The notes: a model not told the origin generated them from the letters alone. DNA of 64,000 nucleotides from a bacterium (GCA_022778545.1 JALFDW010000014.1:17822-81821); one strand, 5' to 3'. Shown: positions 10,494-19,192, counted from the stretch's first letter. Numbers and translations: made by a program.

Positions 10494-10525
10494 ATCCTTC
10501 CTCCACATTGGAGCATATGGTTCTT
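10485..10525 (-). terminator. Terminator-like hairpin across the start of the DUF2953 gene
   Basis: On the minus strand AAGAACCATAT (10515-10525) pairs perfectly with ATATGGTTCTT (10485-10495). The loop contains a nested CTCC/GGAG hairpin formed by the Shine-Dalgarno itself, and the 3' arm contains the ATG. The stem runs straight into TTTTT. It could end transcription from the nitrilase gene, hide the start codon, or both. Confidence 0.6.
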
Positions 10526-10565
10526 ATTGTTTGTATTCTTTGGAAAAGTATGATGGAGCAGATGC

Positions 10566-11444
10566 CTACTTTCGGTAATCCGCCCGAATAAACGGCTCGG
10601 AGATCCGCTCCTCCGTCAAAATATGATATTTGCCCGGATGGCGATATGCATTCCCATGGACTTCCTCGCGGCGGTATTTCCGAAGCATATCAAGGTCAAA
10701 CTGCGCAAAGTATATCCCTTCGTTTCCGTTTGCCTCAAGGATGCAGGTGTCCCTTGATCCCGACAGCTCCGGCAGATAGGCAACACCGTCAAATGCGGAA
10801 GAATGGCCGTTGCAGTCCGGCTGTCCGCAGGGATAGTTGCAGGTGGCAATACCCATCATGTCTTCATAGGCTCTCCCGCGCAGCTGAGAAAGGCGGTTGA
10901 TCTCCATCGGGCACGCATTTGGCACAAGGACGATCTCAGCCCCCTTGAGCATAAGGATCCTCCCACTTTCCGGGAATTCTCTGTCATAGCAAATCATGGC
11001 GCCCACCTTTACAGGGCCACCTGCCGTATCCAGCTCAGCAACATAAAAGTCGTCACCGGGCGTCAGTCTGCATTCTTCGCCAAAGTCGCAGGTATGCACC
11101 TTGGCATATGTCAGCACCTTTTTGCCGTGCCGGTCGAACAGGATGACCGTATTGCGCGGGAGCGGTTCATAGCGTTCAAGGAACGTAATGGCAATCGCCA
11201 TATCAAGTTCGGCCGCAAGCGCACCAAACGGCTTTACGAATTCACCGTCTGCCGGAACAGCCTGCGCTCGCAGAGTACCGATATCCTCCGGGATACTGTA
11301 ACCGCAGTTCCACATTTCCGGGAACAGCGCAATATCCGCGCCACCCTCTTTCGCTTTCCGGCATGCTGCCAAACCTGTTTGCAGGTTCTCCTCCAAAGTT
11401 TCTCCGGGCAGCAGCTGCAAAAGTGCAATACGAAGTGTTTTCAA
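10566..11444 (-). CDS. Nitrilase-superfamily carbon-nitrogen hydrolase
   Basis: The Glu-Lys-Cys triad is recognisable: E in LFPEMWNCG, K in YAKVHTCDF, and C in GAMICYDREFPES. Members hydrolyse amides such as N-carbamoylputrescine, omega-amidase substrates or deaminated glutathione; the sequence does not settle which. It has 292 residues and no signal peptide, so it is cytosolic. It lies between scpB and DUF2953 in the same direction. Confidence 0.9.
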   Translation of the reverse strand: MKTLRIALLQLLPGETLEENLQTGLAACRKAKEGGADIALFPEMWNCGYSIPEDIGTLRAQAVPADGEFVKPFGALAAELDMAIAITFLERYEPLPRNTVILFDRHGKKVLTYAKVHTCDFGEECRLTPGDDFYVAELDTAGGPVKVGAMICYDREFPESGRILMLKGAEIVLVPNACPMEINRLSQLRGRAYEDMMGIATCNYPCGQPDCNGHSSAFDGVAYLPELSGSRDTCILEANGNEGIYFAQFDLDMLRKYRREEVHGNAYRHPGKYHILTEERISEPFIRADYRK

Positions 11445-11489
11445 CGTAATCCCTCTCCGTTTCCGCGTTTTATGGCAACCGGCTCTCCG

Positions 11490-12044
11490 TCATGCCGTTT
11501 CACCGGGCTCGGCAGTTTCTTCCTCTGCGCCGGCATAGGCTTCATACCGCGGCAGCTCGCTGATCGAGCGCAGCCCAAAGTGACGGAGAAATGCATCTGT
11601 CGTCCCGAACAACATTGGCCGCCCGACAACATCTTTCCTTCCAAGTTCCCGGATCATGCCGAGTTTCAGAAGCTGGCTGACAGCATATTCACAGCGCACA
11701 CCGCGCACGGCTTCAATGTCCGCGCGTGTCACAGGCTGTTTGTAAGCAATAATGGAAAGCGTCTCCAGCATGGACTGCGAAAAAGAGCGCGACTGCACAG
11801 GCTGAAGCAGCGCAAGTACCAGGTCGGTATACTTGCGGTTTGAAACAAGCTGTGCCGTTTCATCCGTAAGGAAAAGCTGGATGCCGCGTCCTTCCTGCCT
11901 GTACAGTTCGTCCATAGATTGAAGGATGGACTGCATTTCGATATCCGTCAGCCCCAGTGTGCGCTGAAGCTGGATGATCGGCACTGGATCTCCCGACACA
12001 AAAAGGATGCACTCGATCGCGCCGAAACGTTCATCATATTGCAA
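11490..12044 (-). CDS. scpB: Segregation and condensation protein B
   Basis: Winged-helix partner of the SMC-ScpA condensin complex. The sequence has the family motifs AIECILFVSGDPV near the start, and SMLETLSIIAYKQPVTRADIEAVRGV followed by GRPMLFGTTDAFLRHFGL. At 184 residues it is full length. It follows scpA by about 60 bases. Confidence 0.95.
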   Translation of the reverse strand: MQYDERFGAIECILFVSGDPVPIIQLQRTLGLTDIEMQSILQSMDELYRQEGRGIQLFLTDETAQLVSNRKYTDLVLALLQPVQSRSFSQSMLETLSIIAYKQPVTRADIEAVRGVRCEYAVSQLLKLGMIRELGRKDVVGRPMLFGTTDAFLRHFGLRSISELPRYEAYAGAEEETAEPGETA

Positions 12045-12104
12045 GGCACCGTTCTCCTTTCAAACGTAAAGCAACAAAGCCGGCTTATCCTCTCAGCTTA
12101 TACG

Positions 12105-12872
12105 TTATTCCTGCTCGTCCATATACTCGACATCGTCATCATCGCTCAAAAGGCTTGCCGCGATGATCGTGATCGACCCATAGGGCCTGCTCTGCCTGAG
12201 CGTGATCTCATTGCGCATGATCATATCGAGCAGCGCCATGAATGTCACGATCTTTTCCATTTTCTCGCTTGTGTCATCAAACAGGGATTCAAAGCTCACG
12301 CGCCCCTGTTCCGAAAGCACCGCACGAATCTTTTTGAGTTGCTTGCGGATCGTAAACGTATCCGCCTTGACCTGGTGCAATGGAGAAGGCGCAGCCGGCT
12401 CCGGCGCTTCCCGGTTCAGCACAGCAAAAAACGCTTCATAAAGCTCTGCAGTAGTCGCTTGCGCAAGGCTGTATTCCTGCGGCGGAAGGACAATTTCCTC
12501 CGGGAGCCGCGTGTAAACGCGCGCAGTTTCGCTCTGCAGTTCTTCCAGCTTCGCGCCCGCCTCTTTAAAGGCTTTATATTCTCGCAGCTGCCGGACAAGC
12601 GCCGCTTCCGGATCTTCCTCCCCCTCCGGTTCTTCCCGTGGAGGGCGCGGCAAAAGCGAGCGCGACTTGATATACACAAGCGTTGCTGCCATAATCAGGA
12701 ACTCGCTTGCGGTATCCATGTCAAGTGTATCCACTTCACTCATCAGAGCAAGGTATTGCGCTGTGATCTCAGAAATAAAGATGTCCTTGATGTCAACTTT
12801 TGCCTGTTCGATCAAATGCAGCAGCAGATCCAAAGGGCCGTCAAATTGGCTGAGATGGACTTCATACGCCAT
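12105..12872 (-). CDS. scpA: Segregation and condensation protein A
   Basis: Kleisin subunit that bridges SMC heads. The N-terminus FDGPLDLLLHLIEQAKVDI is diagnostic, the middle is acidic (REEPEGEEDPEA), and the C-terminal winged helix contains EKIVTFMALLDMI. At 255 residues it is complete. It is paired with scpB downstream and preceded by the M50 protease gene 13 bases away, a common order in Clostridia. Confidence 0.96.
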   Translation of the reverse strand: MAYEVHLSQFDGPLDLLLHLIEQAKVDIKDIFISEITAQYLALMSEVDTLDMDTASEFLIMAATLVYIKSRSLLPRPPREEPEGEEDPEAALVRQLREYKAFKEAGAKLEELQSETARVYTRLPEEIVLPPQEYSLAQATTAELYEAFFAVLNREAPEPAAPSPLHQVKADTFTIRKQLKKIRAVLSEQGRVSFESLFDDTSEKMEKIVTFMALLDMIMRNEITLRQSRPYGSITIIAASLLSDDDDVEYMDEQE

Positions 12873-12885
12873 AGTCTACCCACTC

Positions 12886-13563
12886 TCAGAGAAACAGGCC
12901 GAAAATCGCAGAATAAATCGCCGACATGCCGGACCACAAGGCCATTACGATATTGCTCATGAAGCCTGTGTTCGCATTGAGGATCAGCACGACGATCAGG
13001 ATCACGAAGCCATAGCGTTCAACATAATAGAAGAACTTGAAGCCGAAACCAGTGCGCGTGAACCGGCCCAGGATGCACTGAAGCACATGGTATCCGTCAA
13101 GCGGCGGCACAGGCAGCAGATTGAACACAAAGAACGCCAAATTGATGAAAAACATCGAAGACAGAATGTTTTCGAGGATCAGGCTGTCAATGCGCGTAAA
13201 GAGCTGAACGATATAGATCACGCCCAACGTCACAAAAGCAATGATGAGATTTGCTCCGACGCCCGCGAGGGAAACGATCAGCTCGTCCTTTCTGGGGTGT
13301 TTGAAATTGCGCGAATTGATCGGCACAGGCTTCGCCCAGCCAAAGCGAACGAGCAGAAGCATCACAAGGCCGACCGGGTCAAAATGCGCGAATGGGTTCA
13401 ACGTCATCCGGCCAAGGTTGCGTGCTGTCGGATCGCCGCACTTATAGGCTGCGTACGCGTGCGCACACTCATGAAACGAGATCGCGACCAGGATACCCGG
13501 AATACGATACAGGATCTCAAGAAGGATCGTGGACAGATCGGTACTGCCAAAGTTAAAAAGCAA
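12886..13563 (-). CDS. Site-2-type membrane zinc metalloprotease (M50 family)
   Basis: Multi-pass membrane protein with the zinc motif HECAHA (HExxH) and a later NLLPVPPLDGYH (NxxPxxxLDG), the second metal-binding segment of M50B proteases. Its substrate is unknown; such short rhomboid-like S2P proteins precede scpA in many Clostridia. I place the start at TTG 13563 because GAGGAG lies nine bases upstream; an in-frame ATG at 13596 has no visible ribosome-binding site. With the TTG the protein has 225 residues. Confidence 0.88.
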   Translation of the reverse strand: MLFNFGSTDLSTILLEILYRIPGILVAISFHECAHAYAAYKCGDPTARNLGRMTLNPFAHFDPVGLVMLLLVRFGWAKPVPINSRNFKHPRKDELIVSLAGVGANLIIAFVTLGVIYIVQLFTRIDSLILENILSSMFFINLAFFVFNLLPVPPLDGYHVLQCILGRFTRTGFGFKFFYYVERYGFVILIVVLILNANTGFMSNIVMALWSGMSAIYSAIFGLFL

Positions 13564-13659
13564 ATGCGTATTCTCCTCTAACGGTATTGCCCGCATCGCA
13601 CGATGCAGGCTTTTCGTTATATTATAAGGCAAAGCCTTCCGCGATGCAAGGCGCGCCTC

Positions 13660-14823
13660 TCAGGCATGCAGCCAGCTTGAGAATATGCGCCGCACATGCT
13701 CCCACAGCGTGGCAGCCGGAACTTCCATTTGGGGAAACAGCTCGACCTCCGCGGCAACGTTGCCATCCGGCCCGGTAAAATATGCCTTGCCCACAGCCCG
13801 ATCTGCGGGCAAGGGCGCCATAAGCACATCGGGCAAAGCGAGTTCCCTTTCACAGCTCTCCCCCTGCCGGAGCAGGAGAACCGCGTCCGAACCTGCAACG
13901 AGGTCAATCACATCAAGCGTTCCGCCGCGCACCGGCACAGCTTCCACCAAAACCTCTCCGGCATGCGCAAGCGCTGTTGCCTGATAAGCCGTAAAGCAGT
14001 ATTCCACCATCTCCTGTGCTATTGCAAAACGTGCTGCCGAATCCGGTGCCCCCGTCACTGCACAAAGATAAACCGTATCCCCCCTGCGCACACCAAACAA
14101 GCCGCAATATCCGGCTTCCTGCGAGGAGCCCGTTGCCATGCCAAAGCAGCCTGCCGTATTCCGAATGAGCCGGTTTGGGTTCACGAGTTCCGTTCTGTTT
14201 CCCTTCTCATGCAGGATCTCATCCATGTATGCCGCGCTGTAAGCACAAAATGTTTCGCTTTTTGCAAGCGCCGCACCGAGTTTCAGCAGATCGTTTGCCG
14301 AAAGGCGCGTTCCTTCTCCGGAAAGGGAAAGGCACTCTGCCTCGATCGAAAGCGCAGCAAGGCGCGCGTTGATTGCAGCAAGCGCCGCTCCGCTTGTTCC
14401 CGCACAAGCCTCCGCAAGTGCATGGATCGCATCCCCGGCAAGGATCATCACGGCCGCTTTGAGAAGCGCTTCCGCCGAAATGCGTTCGTATGGCTCAACA
14501 AACGCAGTCGGCCCGCGCACAGCTGCAGCAGCCTCGCTGACCGTGACAGTGGCATCCAGCGCAAATGCTCCCGCATCGATTGCCTCACAGACATAGAGAA
14601 GCGCCGGCAAACGCGCGAGCCCTGCAACATCGCGCTTTGCATCCGCTTCTTTTGACAGGATCAAAGTCAGCGTGGAAGCCTCTGCAACAGCAGCGCTTTT
14701 TGCACGCGTAAGTTCCACCGGCGAAATCTCGGGCTCCGCACCTGCTGTTTGGATGCAAAGAAAGCAAAGTGTTGCTGTCAGCAGCAAAGAAGTGATCCGG
14801 CGAACCGTAGAACGTCTCAACAT
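13660..14823 (-). CDS. Degenerate DacF-like protein lacking all PBP active-site motifs
   Basis: A signal peptide (residues 9-29) and overall colinearity with the DacF-type protein at 8335 identify it as a D,D-carboxypeptidase homologue in the canonical dacF position after deoB. Aligned by eye, the SxxK box is replaced by ALLY (residues about 74-77), SGN by AGD (about 129-131), and KTG by ATG in GMATGSSQEAG. It should therefore be unable to acylate penicillin or cleave D-Ala. The reading frame is intact over 387 residues, so it looks kept rather than decaying. Start at ATG 14823. Confidence 0.82.
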   Translation of the reverse strand: MLRRSTVRRITSLLLTATLCFLCIQTAGAEPEISPVELTRAKSAAVAEASTLTLILSKEADAKRDVAGLARLPALLYVCEAIDAGAFALDATVTVSEAAAAVRGPTAFVEPYERISAEALLKAAVMILAGDAIHALAEACAGTSGAALAAINARLAALSIEAECLSLSGEGTRLSANDLLKLGAALAKSETFCAYSAAYMDEILHEKGNRTELVNPNRLIRNTAGCFGMATGSSQEAGYCGLFGVRRGDTVYLCAVTGAPDSAARFAIAQEMVEYCFTAYQATALAHAGEVLVEAVPVRGGTLDVIDLVAGSDAVLLLRQGESCERELALPDVLMAPLPADRAVGKAYFTGPDGNVAAEVELFPQMEVPAATLWEHVRRIFSSWLHA

Positions 14824-14828
14824 AAAAC

Positions 14829-14878
14829 AAACCCTTTCTGCGTTCTCTGCTTTAAGCATATTTCCGCAGAAAGGGTTT
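14829..14878 (-). terminator. Long hairpin between deoB and the DacF-like gene
   Basis: Perfect 14-base arms (14829-14842 and 14865-14878) enclose a 22-base loop with its own small GCTTAAAGC hairpin. On the minus strand the stem is followed by GTTTT and then the ATG of the DacF-like gene. The 3' arm includes AAAGGG, the probable ribosome-binding site, so folding would both end deoB transcription and mask the next start. Confidence 0.72.
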
Positions 14879-14902
14879 CATGCCAAATAAACGTCTTCAG
14901 CT

Positions 14903-16069
14903 TCAGCGCAGTGTGCGCAGAAAGGAAGTTCCATTGTGCCAGGTCTCGCCCGTAAGGTATTCCGTCACAGTGGCGGCAATGTCCGCAAACGTCGCGCGCG
15001 TGCCAAGCTCTGCGCCGCCCTTCCACGCAGGGCCAAGTGCAAGGATCGGGATGTATTCCCGCGTATGATCCGTTCCGGGATGGGTCGGATCGCAGCCGTG
15101 ATCCGCCGTAATGATCATCAGATCCCCATCATGCATCGCTGCAATGAGTTCCGGCAGCCGCGCGTCGAAATACGCAAGCGCGTTTGCATAGCCTTCCACA
15201 TCGTTGCGGTGGCCGTAAAGCATGTCAAAATCCACAAGGTTCGTGAATATGAACGCGCCCTCGCCGCTCTTCAGGTATTTCAACGTTGCCTCAATACCAT
15301 CATGGTTGTTCTTGGTGTGATCCACGATCCCAACGTTCCTGTGGCAGAAGATATCCTCGATCTTCCCGATCGAGATGTTCTCCAGGCCGCGCTGTGCGAA
15401 GCGATCCAAAATGGTTTCAGCGACAGGCTCGACCGCGTAATCCCGCCGGTTTTCCGTCCGCGTGTATACGCCATTTTCGCCGAGGAACGGCCGTGCTATG
15501 ACGCGCCCTACAAGGTTATCCCCCACAAGCATGGCACGCGCGGTTTCACACATGCTGTAAAGCTCCGGAAGTGGGATCACCTGTTCATGTGCTGCGATCT
15601 GGAACACGCTATCTGCCGAGGTGTATATGATCGGCTTTCCGGTACGCACATGCTCATCCCCAAGTTCCTGAATGATTGCCGTTCCGGAAGCGACGCAGTT
15701 GCCAAGCGTTCCGCGGCCGATCTTTCTTTCGAATTCACCGATCAGTTCTTTGGGGAAACCGTTCGGATACGTTTTGAACGGCGTATCCATGATGATGCCC
15801 GTCATCTCCCAATGCCCGCAGGTCGTGTCCTTTGCGAGCGTTTTCTCAGCGGATCTGCCAAATGCAGCCTTCGGGCATTCGGTTTTCGGCAAACGTGAAT
15901 CCTCAATGTTGCCAAGCCCCAATGAGAGCAAATTGGGGATGTCAAGCGATCCCCGCTTTTTGAAAATGTTACCAAGCGTATGTGCTCCGACGTCGCCAAA
16001 TGCAGCCGCATCCGGCTGCGCGCCGATTCCAACGCTGTCAAGTACGATCAAAATAACTCGTTTTTTCAT
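14903..16069 (-). CDS. deoB: Phosphopentomutase
   Basis: Interconverts (deoxy)ribose 1- and 5-phosphate in nucleoside salvage. The alkaline-phosphatase-like metal site is visible at the start (RVILIVLDSVGIGAQPDA) and the end (MIITADHGCDPTHPGTDHTRE). I use ATG 16069, preceded by GAGGTGAAAAC. At 388 residues it is full length. Order spoIIM-deoB-dacF matches Bacillus. Confidence 0.96.
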   Translation of the reverse strand: MKKRVILIVLDSVGIGAQPDAAAFGDVGAHTLGNIFKKRGSLDIPNLLSLGLGNIEDSRLPKTECPKAAFGRSAEKTLAKDTTCGHWEMTGIIMDTPFKTYPNGFPKELIGEFERKIGRGTLGNCVASGTAIIQELGDEHVRTGKPIIYTSADSVFQIAAHEQVIPLPELYSMCETARAMLVGDNLVGRVIARPFLGENGVYTRTENRRDYAVEPVAETILDRFAQRGLENISIGKIEDIFCHRNVGIVDHTKNNHDGIEATLKYLKSGEGAFIFTNLVDFDMLYGHRNDVEGYANALAYFDARLPELIAAMHDGDLMIITADHGCDPTHPGTDHTREYIPILALGPAWKGGAELGTRATFADIAATVTEYLTGETWHNGTSFLRTLR

Positions 16070-16112
16070 GTTTTCACCTCGGAAATATTGTAACACCCGG
16101 GGCACCGTTTCG

Positions 16113-16739
16113 TCAATTTGAAGCAGCGAATGTCAGTAAAATACGCAGAATAATCTGTGCCGCAAATCCTTCCGCAAGAATGCCCATTGCAGTAAGAAAC
16201 ACCGTCAGCCGCAAGCAGGGCAAGAGCGTAGCCTCTTCATCCTTCTCCCGTGAGCTGCTTGTCTTTTGAACACCACGCAGCCTGGATGCGCCATAGCCAA
16301 AGCACAGGATCAGGCCGGTCAGCATGCAACAACTTGGCAGTATAACGCCGATCATTCCGCATACGATCCCCCACCATGCATAATCCAGATAGAGCTGTTT
16401 CACCGCAAGCCCGATCGCAAACCCTTTCAAAGCGAGGCTCGCGCAGGAAAGCGGGAGAAATGATGGTCGCAGAGCAGCGCTCAGCACGCCGCAGCAGAGC
16501 AGAAGGTCAAACAGCGCAAGGCGAAGCATCCCCTGCAGTAGCTGCGTGGAACGCTCAGCGCGCATCATGCACTCGACCAGTAGCCCACAGCGGGAAAGAA
16601 GCGCGCCGGTAGACACGCCGGTTGCAAAGCCCAGCGCGAAAAACCCGCTTCCAAAGGCAATGGCATAAGGATGCGCCATACAAAGCTGAAAGAAGCGCGT
16701 TTTTTTGAAAGCTGCAAGTCTTTGCATAAAAAGAGCCAC
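16113..16739 (-). CDS. spoIIM: Stage II sporulation protein M-like membrane protein
   Basis: About five hydrophobic segments over 208 residues with the family-like features ALGFATGVSTGALL near the start and ALKGFAIGLAVKQLYLDYAWWG in the middle. SpoIIM acts with SpoIID and SpoIIP in forespore engulfment. Similarity is moderate and was judged by eye, but the position directly upstream of deoB and downstream of spo0A strongly supports it. The middle is unusually rich in Cys. Confidence 0.75.
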   Translation of the reverse strand: MALFMQRLAAFKKTRFFQLCMAHPYAIAFGSGFFALGFATGVSTGALLSRCGLLVECMMRAERSTQLLQGMLRLALFDLLLCCGVLSAALRPSFLPLSCASLALKGFAIGLAVKQLYLDYAWWGIVCGMIGVILPSCCMLTGLILCFGYGASRLRGVQKTSSSREKDEEATLLPCLRLTVFLTAMGILAEGFAAQIILRILLTFAASN

Positions 16740-16804
16740 CCTTCTGTTCTATGCTTCAATATACTTGGACGAGCGGCATATTATTCTTTGGCGTATATTT
16801 TCGT

Positions 16805-17581
16805 TCAGCGATATTTTTGGCGCATCACCGTCCGGTCTGTCAGCATGGCGATGCACTCCTTGTTCGTTGGCCTGCCCTTATTGTCATTTACGGTATAGCC
16901 GAACATTTTGTGCTGCATCTCGATATTGCCGTGAAACCACGCCCGGTCGATCGCCGTGCGGATGTTACGTTCCACGCGCTTCGGAGTTGAATTGCAGACG
17001 CGCGCGACCTCCGGATAAACCTCCGTTGTTACAGAAACGCGCCTTCCATAATTCTCAACACAGTATTCGATCGCAACCTTCAAAAAACGGTATCCGCTAA
17101 CATGCGGCGAAATCCCGATAATGTGCAGATAGTTTGTTATGATCCGTTCCCTGTCTGCATCGCGGCGTTTTTCCGTTTTCTGCTGCTCTGCCGTCCCCTC
17201 TTCACGAAGCGCGCCAAGCAGCCGAACAACGGTCCGGCAGATTCGATCGGGCGGCGTTGGCATTGCGATGAAGTAAGCCATGCCAAGCGATTGCGTAAGC
17301 TTGATGATCTCCTCACTGGTGAGAGAAGAGAGCGCAACGAATTTTGTCTTTTCCCCCAGCTTTCGCTCCCGGCATTGCATCATAAACTCCGCGCCGTCAA
17401 CCTCTGGCATAAGCATGTCCACAAGCGCGGCATCCGGCTCGTTTTTCGCCATGTGTTCCAACGCCTCCGCAGCGCTGCTGCAGATATCGACAGCAAACCC
17501 GCCCTCCTGCGCAAAGCACTCTGCAAGCGCACTGCACAGCCTCGGATTGTCATCCACGATCAGCAGATTGTATTCAGCCAT
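16805..17581 (-). CDS. spo0A: Sporulation master regulator Spo0A
   Basis: Response regulator that starts sporulation. The receiver domain (residues 1-120) has D10, D11 and the phospho-acceptor D55 in LVDMLMPEVDG. The C-terminal DNA-binding domain (about 145-258) has the Spo0A hallmarks GISPHVSGYRFLKVAI, CNSTPKRVERNIRTAIDRAW and KGRPTNKECIAML. Unusually the conserved receiver lysine, in YFILKPFD of Bacillus, reads YFIAMPTPPD here (M107). Gene order spoIVB-spo0A is canonical. Possible 0A boxes lie upstream. Confidence 0.95.
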   Translation of the reverse strand: MAEYNLLIVDDNPRLCSALAECFAQEGGFAVDICSSAAEALEHMAKNEPDAALVDMLMPEVDGAEFMMQCRERKLGEKTKFVALSSLTSEEIIKLTQSLGMAYFIAMPTPPDRICRTVVRLLGALREEGTAEQQKTEKRRDADRERIITNYLHIIGISPHVSGYRFLKVAIEYCVENYGRRVSVTTEVYPEVARVCNSTPKRVERNIRTAIDRAWFHGNIEMQHKMFGYTVNDNKGRPTNKECIAMLTDRTVMRQKYR

Positions 17582-17694
17582 GGCTTGTCGTTCCCCTTTT
17601 AAAGCAATGCCGGATATTGGGTTTCATTTATCCCAATGCTATTCTATTACATCTTTCCAGTTCCAGGCAATAGCTTCCCCCTATTTATCGACAT

Positions 17695-17785
17695 AATCCG
17701 CGTATTAACGACAAACTCCGTCACAAAGCACATACGGGCACGAAAAAATACCTTTTTCTACAGATTCCCTTCTTTTTTCGACAGG
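17695..17785 (-). promoter_or_regulatory. Three candidate Spo0A-binding sites (0A boxes) upstream of spo0A
   Basis: Against the consensus TTTGTCGAAA, the minus strand carries CCTGTCGAAA (17776-17785), TTTGTCGTTA (17706-17715) and ATGTCGATAA (17695-17704), all in the same orientation. The last two are spaced 11 bases apart, one helical turn. The 304-base gap 17582-17885 otherwise contains only a possible promoter (TTGCCT and TAGAAT, 18 bases apart) and no gene. Autoregulation is known for Bacillus spo0A; here it is inferred. Confidence 0.5.
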
Positions 17786-17885
17786 CAATACTCTATTTCT
17801 GAGCCGGTTCAGCTCGCTTATGTGGTTATACAATATGTTCTATCCCTGACATCCAACAAAGCACATATCAGCTTCCGGCCGTTTT

Positions 17886-19145
17886 TCAGCCTGCTGCGCA
17901 GTTTTCCTCCATCCAGAGCGCATACACGCAATATCCTTTGAGCGGATCGTTAATAAAAACATGGGTGACTGCTCCTGCCAGCTTTCCGTTCTGCAGGATC
18001 GGGCTTCCGCTCATCCCCTGCACGATCCCGCCGGTCTTTGCGATCAGTTCCGGATCCGTCACGCGGATGACCATGCCCTTTGTGTCCGCAACATCCTGTG
18101 CATAAAGCTTGATAATCTCACAATCATAGGCTTTAACTCCTTCTGCATCCACACTTGTCAGGATCTGTGCCGGTCCTTCTTTTAATTCATCCGGATACGC
18201 AAGCGGAACGCCTTCCGGATACAGCGGGTTCGGAACCGGCTCATACAGCGTGCCATATACACCGTACGCCGTGTTGTCCTCAATGTTTCCAAGGCGTTTG
18301 CTCAAAACATTGAACGTTCCGCGGATCTCTCCGGGCGCCCCCTGTTCGCCCAGCGATACGCCGATAATGCTTGCGCGGATGATCTCCCCGCTCTTGATCA
18401 GCAACCGTTCTCCCGTATCCGCATCCGTTACCGCATGGCCCAGTGCACCATATCGCAAATTGTTCATCACATAGAAAGACAGCGTTCCGATCCCGGCCGT
18501 GCTTTCACGCACCCACATGCCAACGCGCGGCACACCGTCCGCAAGATCTACAGCAGGGACAACGGAAAACGTAAGTGTTTCTCCATCCCGAAGAACCGTG
18601 GCGGTAAACGCACCGCCTTCATATGCAGCGCAAAGCTCAGCCATATGCGCTGCGCCCTCCACTGAAACGTCATTGATGCTGACGAGCACATCGCCTGCGC
18701 GCAGCCCCGCAGCAGCTGCAGGCGAAATTCTGCCCTGTGCAGTATCAATGCTTCCAAGCCCAACGATGAGCACACCTTTCGTATACATGCTCAACCCGAC
18801 AGAATGTCCCCCTGGCATTACATATACGGTTTCGCGAACATGTACGTTGATCCGCTTTACAGGAATGCCCAGGAATTTAATGACATAGTCACCCTCATGA
18901 AGCTGCCGTGTTTTTCCAAGCGTTTCGGACAGGCTTTTTCCCACCTCCGCACCGGTTTCATCGGAAAGCGTAAACGCTCCCTGCACCGCCGCAAGCTGTT
19001 CCCAGCCTTCATTTCCGTCGATGTATACTTTTGTAGGCAAGTCGCGCACCGTGCGCACAGCCGGGTCCAGATTTGCAAGCAAAAGCACCGCGCATGCTAT
19101 GCTTCCCAAAGTTTTTATCATTACGCGCAATGCGTTCCGCTTCAT
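17886..19145 (-). CDS. spoIVB: SpoIVB peptidase
   Basis: Forespore-secreted serine protease that triggers activation of pro-sigma-K. An N-terminal membrane anchor (about residues 10-30), a PDZ domain (about 125-205, with LRAGDVLVSINDV), and an S55 peptidase domain are in order. The catalytic histidine is in YGALGHAVTD and the serine in QGMSGSPILQ. Start at ATG 19145 has GAGGTGGAG upstream. It ends 304 bases before spo0A. Confidence 0.95.
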   Translation of the reverse strand: MKRNALRVMIKTLGSIACAVLLLANLDPAVRTVRDLPTKVYIDGNEGWEQLAAVQGAFTLSDETGAEVGKSLSETLGKTRQLHEGDYVIKFLGIPVKRINVHVRETVYVMPGGHSVGLSMYTKGVLIVGLGSIDTAQGRISPAAAAGLRAGDVLVSINDVSVEGAAHMAELCAAYEGGAFTATVLRDGETLTFSVVPAVDLADGVPRVGMWVRESTAGIGTLSFYVMNNLRYGALGHAVTDADTGERLLIKSGEIIRASIIGVSLGEQGAPGEIRGTFNVLSKRLGNIEDNTAYGVYGTLYEPVPNPLYPEGVPLAYPDELKEGPAQILTSVDAEGVKAYDCEIIKLYAQDVADTKGMVIRVTDPELIAKTGGIVQGMSGSPILQNGKLAGAVTHVFINDPLKGYCVYALWMEENCAAG

Positions 19146-19162
19146 GCTCCACCTCAAACAAA

Positions 19163-19192
19163 AAACACTGCTGCCTGTCCGGCACAGTGTTT
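19163..19192 (-). terminator. Terminator between recN and spoIVB
   Basis: AAACACTG (19185-19192 on the minus strand) pairs with CAGTGTTT (19163-19170), with an inner TGCC/GGCA pair, followed by TTTTTTG. It is only about 18 bases before the spoIVB start, so spoIVB probably needs its own signal or read-through. Confidence 0.78.
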
